Shown here piece by piece: positions 59,486 to 64,000 of a stretch of DNA of 64,000 nucleotides. The stretch is from the NCBI GenBank assembly GCA_001557505.1, contig LSAX01000002.1, positions 1,240,001-1,304,000 of the forward strand, written 5' to 3'. Position 1 is the stretch's first letter. The number at the start of each line of letters is the position of its first letter. This stretch comes from Reticulascus tulasneorum (taxonomy: Eukaryota; Ascomycota; Sordariomycetes; Glomerellales; Reticulascaceae). The notes under the pieces are model-generated. The model did not search any database and was not told the origin of the DNA. It saw nothing but the letters and a program-made list of their open reading frames with translations. Position numbers and translations under genes: made by a program.

Positions 59486-60936
59486 ATGAGCGATCTCGAC
59501 AAGTCAGCCTCTACTCCTCAGTGTTCTACTATTTGTTAGTCCAAGCTCCTGACTTGTTCTCTAGAGCTATTGCACAGCTGCGCGCTTGCCGACCGATACC
59601 AGAGGCACAGGTCAGGGAATTATGTCACAAGGCACGCGAGCTCCTAATAGAGGAAGGAAATGTCGTCACAGTCACAGCGCCAGTCACGGTATGTCGGCTA
59701 AGAAGTTATTGTCCAATGTTACCAGAGGCGCTGACTCTTTGAAGATATGTGGTGACATTCATGGCCAATTTCACGACTTGATGGAACTATTTCGGGTAGG
59801 CGGTGACGTGCCCGACACAAATTATCTTTTCATGGGTACGTGAGCACAAAGGCAGCTACAGTCTGGGAGTGGCATGTGCTAATCGCAATCCGCAAATAGG
59901 CGACTTCGTCGACCGTGGCTTCTACTCTCTCGAATCCTTTCTCCTTCTACTCTGTCTCAAGGTCCGCTACCCCGACCGGATGACCCTCATCCGCGGCAAC
60001 CACGAATCGCGACAAATCACTACTGTCTACGGCTTCTACGATGAATGCCTACGCAAATACGGTTCTGCCAACGTATGGCGCTACTGCTGCGACGTCTTTG
60101 ATTACCTCGCGCTAGGAGCCATCGTTCTCGGAGCGTCCAATAATCTCACACCCTCCCAAGAGCCAGTGGAAGACGATATCGAAATCGAAGTGTGTGACCA
60201 GAACGGATCGATTATCAGTCGCTTCCAACGGAATTCGATTACAAGAATGCCCTCTCCAAAGCCCGAGAATGGGAACAGAAGTGCAGTTTCCTCTTCAGGG
60301 GCCAAGACGGGACCCCCAGGGAGCGGTGCGTCAGGTACCAGCGGTGGAAGCATAGGCAACCCGGCAGGGGCAGTATTATGCGTGCATGGAGGGCTGAGCC
60401 CGCTCATCGACACAGTGGATAAGATTCGCCTGCTCGACCGCAAGCAAGAGGTCCCCCACGAAGGCGCAATGTGTGACCTCCTCTGGTCAGACCCGGACGA
60501 GATTGACGGCTGGGGACTCTCTCCACGTGGCGCAGGCTTCCTTTTTGGCGCCGACATTGTCAAGGTCTTCAACCACCGCAACGACCTATCGCTTATCGCG
60601 CGCGCCCACCAACTTGTAATGGAAGGTTTCAAGGAGATGTTTGACGCGTCCATCGTGACCGTCTGGTCGGCGCCGAACTACTGCTACCGCTGCGGCAATG
60701 TTGCCGCCCTGCTCGAGCTGTCCGAGGACGACTCCGGCACCGGTGTCTTCCAGCGCAGCAATGGCGAAGTGGGGCGAAGCGATGGGGGCTGGGCCGGTGG
60801 TGCGAGGGGCGTCATGCAGGAGAGCGAGAATGGAGTCCGGAGCGGGCCGGCGAGGCGGTATCGGGTGTTCCAGGCGGCGCCACAGGATTCCAGGGGTATG
60901 CCTGCCAAGAAACCTGTTGCGGACTACTTTTTGTAA
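59486..60936 (+). CDS. PPG1: PP2A-like Ser/Thr phosphatase catalytic subunit, PPG1 type
   Basis: Four exons (59486-59502, 59565-59688, 59745-59835, 59900-60936) give 422 residues; exon 1 is only 17 nt. PPP-family motifs are all present: GDIHGQ (50-55), GDFVDRG (78-84), RGNHES, the Tyr-Gly-Phe-Tyr-Asp-Glu-Cys segment, [26 protein letters not shown] and [11 protein letters not shown]. The sequence [17 protein letters not shown] and the C-terminal DYFL are PP2A/PP4/PP6-like. PPG1 in yeast dephosphorylates Atg proteins and acts with the Far complex. An ~80-residue Ser/Gly/Pro-rich insert (about residues 157-237) interrupts the core just before CVHGGLSP, and a Gly-rich insert precedes the end. These distinguish it from PP2A, PP4 and SIT4, supporting PPG1. 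Confidence 0.88.
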
Positions 60937-61407
60937 AGTACGGGGAATGGAATCGGTGTATTGTATCATCTGATTATGGTCACGATCAGCATTGGAGTTG
61001 GCGAGGTTCGCTAAGGTCAAGTTTCTTCAATCTTTAGGTCACACCTCGACAACGACTCCGTGAGATGACAAGCTGCCAAGTCATGTATTGTAAAACAGGG
61101 TAGTAGCAATGTCAGAGCGGTGTCAAAATCGGTTGCCCTTGCTCTATAGCCATTGTAAGTTGACATACCCAATCGTACAACATAATTTCCTTCGCCAAGT
61201 TTCTCTATGCATATATCACAAGTGAGGCCATTACCCGCCGATAGCAAACACAGAGCTAGCAAGATCCAGGGGTGGGCACAGTCTTCTGGTAGAGAAATAC
61301 TCTTTTTCTAATGTCAAAATCACCCAGATACTCCGCAATACTCCAAAATGAAGCCCCGGTGTGCAATCATCATCACACACTTCCCGGCGTGCAGAGTCGA
61401 GCATCCA
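60937..61407. other. Convergent intergenic region
   Basis: About 470 bases, presumed 3' UTRs of the phosphatase and the next minus-strand gene. Nothing else was seen. Confidence 0.45.
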
Positions 61408-63563
61408 CTAAACAGCCCAAAACACCTCTCCCCGTTCCTCCACCGCGTGAGGTTCCCGTTGCGACTGCCCCTCAAACTCGGCCTCGGTCTCCAGCGTCAA
61501 GGCCAGCTGACGCATCCACTCCACATCCTTCATGCCATCCGCGATGGACTGGTACATGCTTTCGAGATAGTGCATTGCCTCCATCGACCGGCCCTCTTCC
61601 ATCATCATACTGTCATCAATATCTCTGAGCTGTTCTCGCTGCGTCCGGTCGTCCATGACCTCCAGGGCATCAGCCTGCTTCTGCCACAGCTCCTGCAGCT
61701 TGCGCTGGCTGTCGTTGTAGTCGATGCAGTTAACATCGATGCTCCTGACCAGAAGTAGCAGCTTGGCTCGATGGCCGGCTTTGTCCGTAGCTGTGCCATA
61801 TGCCCTACACATGGCTCGCAGCTTTTGGATGTTCTCGGCTAGGATCCGCGCCGTAGGATCTTTGACCTTGTCCGGGGAGATAGTTGTCCTAGGTGATTCG
61901 GCGACGGGGATTGGAATGGTTGGTGTTGCTTTCGGGAGCCTGAGAAGACTCGAGGAATCCATCTCGATGACAAAATCTAGTAATCTCCCCGCAGTGTTAG
62001 CTTTGGGATCAGCGGGCTGGGCTTCGACCTACCACTCCAGGACGATCGCCTATTAAATGATGGTGAAGTAGGTAGGCCTTCACCATCGTATTCGATTTCT
62101 ATCGGTGAAGTTGAACGCTCCCCGGCTGGCCAATGCAACGATGGTGAAGTAGGTGCGTATGCAAGATCATCTACAGATCCTCCTGGTGAAGTCGGATGCT
62201 CGCGGCCTAGCAAACTTAATGGTGGGCTCTTGCCATAGATCTCGGAAGACCTCCTGGAAAAGCTGCCTAGAAAAGCTCTCATTTGCCTTGGGGAGGGTGA
62301 GCTCAGTGATGAAGCGATTGGGGCACTTGAATCGTGTACTGCGCGAGTCGATGAGTCCGCTTGTACGGGAGTGGGGGAAGATGGGCCGTGAATAGATGCA
62401 GACTTGAGGGGTTCGGGTCGCGAGCTCAGGGGCGGATAATCCGTGTCTACTTGACGTTGAGATGAAGGCGAGACCTGTTCTCTAAGCAACTTTGCTGCCG
62501 CTGGCTTCGGGGAGGAACTAGCAGATTCCAAACCCTGCGCAGCTCTCTTGCGGGGAGGCTTGCCATAGTCTTTCTCCTCGTCGCTATCATCTCCTAAAGT
62601 CCGTTTCCTCCCTGTGACATCTCGCTTTATAGCGGCAGCGACCTCCTTCTTCGTTATGGCCGCAACCTCCTCTCTTGTAAATAGCTGCTGAGCACCAGAT
62701 TGAGGCTCTGGCACTGGCTTATCGCCAGTGTCTTCGCCAGTCAGCTCCCGAGCCTCGGAATCTCCAGTTTGAGCTTCTCTAGCGCCCTTTGCTGCTGCTA
62801 GTCTCTGCTTCGAGGAGACTTGCCGCTTATGACGATCGTCGAGCCTCCCAGAGGCTTCACTGGTGAGTGGGTTTCGTCCCGCATCCAAGGTCGTCCAGTT
62901 GGGTTTCTGCTCTTGAGCAGGTTTAGGGACCATCGGGTCTTCTGTTTCCCCGCTGTCGCGGGTATCTCTTTTGGAAGAAGGTCCAGCGGCAGGCTTGGCT
63001 GCGGGAGGGCTGGATTTGAAAGGCTTAACTAAAGGAAGCTTCGCCAAAATCGAAGGTGGCCTGGCCATAGGCTTTGTGCCTAAGTGCATTGAGCCAGGCG
63101 GAGGAAGTTCTAGCCTAGTGCTGGGTCCAGAGCCAGTTGCCGTGACCGCAGGCACCGAAGTTGGCTCCTGGGCCAGACTGGTACCACGCCTCTTCGCTGC
63201 CGTTGTGATTGCCTCCATGGAAGCGTCAATCATATCTAACGGCCGCTTCCTCGTGCTCTCAGGAACCGAAAGGCCTGCCTTGGCCATGGAAGCTTCTATG
63301 GATCGGATGTGCGAGTCGATCTTTTGCCACTCTTCGTCTAGCAGCTGCGTCGCTGCGGTGATCTTCCCCGGATGCCACTTTTTCACTTGTAAACCATTGA
63401 GGACTGTTTGCGTTGCCAGCAAGTCCTGGTCAAGTCTTTTGAGCCGTGCAAGGGTGGGGACGGCCTTGCCTCTGCCCTGCTTGTATTCCCACCATGTTTG
63501 CCTCCTGGTGCTCGCTATCCTCAAAATTTCCTCAAGAGCCTTTTGGAAAGATATGGCATTCAT
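61408..63563 (-). CDS. Disordered/coiled unknown protein (699 aa), likely nuclear
   Basis: Two exons (63563-62033, 61976-61408) join in phase across a 56-bp intron with a GCTAAC branch site; read without it, the gene appears as two separate ORFs. The N-terminal ~110 residues are helical (MNAISFQKALEEILRIAS, WWEYKQGRGKAVPTLARLKR). A long Lys/Pro/Ser-rich disordered middle follows, with basic clusters (GRKRTLGDDSDEEKD, PPRKRAAQG) like nuclear localisation signals, and near the join repeated Thr-Ser-Pro motifs (about residues 462-505). Exon 2 encodes a predicted coiled coil (AENIQKLRAMCRAYG, DSQRKLQELWQKQADALEV). No enzyme motif. A chromatin or mitotic scaffold role is possible but not shown. 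Confidence 0.75.
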
Positions 63564-64000
63564 GGCGTCTGCTTGATGTAGTACTTATTTTTGTGGCCTT
63601 GGATAGCGTGGTGGTGCTTCACGAAACTCAGCCAAGTTGGCGCAGCGATAATTTTGTCACGGATGATGATGCTTGACAAGAACAAGACACAGCCGAACGA
63701 CGAGGACTTCTCGAGACTTTGCTTTATAAAACTCTCAGTATTACCTCCTCCCAACTCTGACGGAACCGAAGCTGGTTTCCTTTGTCTCCCCCCTCCCAAA
63801 CAACGCCAGCAGAGGTTGGGTGCGGTTTGCTTCCCCGTGGAATCATCCGCATCCGGCACGAATATCCATTCGGTGTCCTCACTTTCGCCAAAGAACAATG
63901 AATCCTGTAAATTCCAACAAACAAAGACAACACCCAAGTGGTGGGGTTCCGCGAACAAATGCTTTCATGATTGCTAGGGGCAGGGACCGTGGAGTATTGG
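63564..64000. other. 5' flank of the 699-aa gene, to the window edge
   Basis: About 440 bases with ORFs on both strands but no recognised gene; presumed promoter of the minus-strand gene. Confidence 0.4.

Overview
The window is nuclear DNA from a filamentous ascomycete (Pezizomycotina). The evidence is short (about 45-103 bp) GT..AG introns with GTRNGT-type donors, pyrimidine-rich leaders ahead of start codons, and a gene set typical of moulds: a Dicer-like protein, a Zn(II)2Cys6 regulator, a TRPY/YVC1 channel, a CPSase-ATCase fusion, and small secreted cysteine-rich proteins. A Sordariomycete is a reasonable guess from the overall look, but it is only a guess. No tRNA, rRNA, CRISPR array, intact transposon or viral element was recognised. 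All exon joins were derived by hand from splice sites and reading phase.

Layout: 1-201 is the 3' end of a gene entering from the left. 889-36106 is mostly conserved housekeeping and signalling sequence: an ACS-family MFS transporter, an unknown basic-tailed protein, a hotdog thioesterase, Dicer-like 1 (dcl1), TAP42, a large conserved-looking unknown protein, a 65-aa single-pass membrane protein too short for ordinary ORF calling, a YVC1-type cation channel, an FMN-dependent pyridoxamine-phosphate-oxidase-like enzyme, the 2236-aa pyrimidine enzyme URA2/pyrABCN, an F-box protein and a cyclin-fold protein. 36107-40401 is a gene-poor stretch with a C21 tract and a 12-bp minisatellite. A Zn(II)2Cys6 transcription factor lies at 40402-42356.

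From about 43.7 to 56.6 kb the character changes. Genes are short, spaced by 1-3 kb, and nearly all encode secreted or surface-type proteins: two Leu/Asn/Gln-rich secreted proteins sharing a core motif, a cysteine-rich protein with a hydrophobic C-terminal tail, a Kex2-site secreted protein carrying a frame break in an A8 run, and a divergent pair of paralogous cysteine-rich secreted proteins whose first exons are both exactly 221 nt. This is the most interesting part of the window and looks like an accessory secretome block. Conserved genes resume at 58.5 kb: a small single-pass protein, a PPG1-like PP2A-family phosphatase, and a 699-aa coiled/disordered unknown.

Two genes (URA2 and the Zn2Cys6 regulator) need GC-AG introns to be read correctly. 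Naive ORF reading truncates URA2 and makes the regulator look like a pseudogene. No clustered biosynthetic pathway is evident; neighbouring genes appear functionally independent, and their relative orientation (convergent or divergent pairs) is given in the entries.
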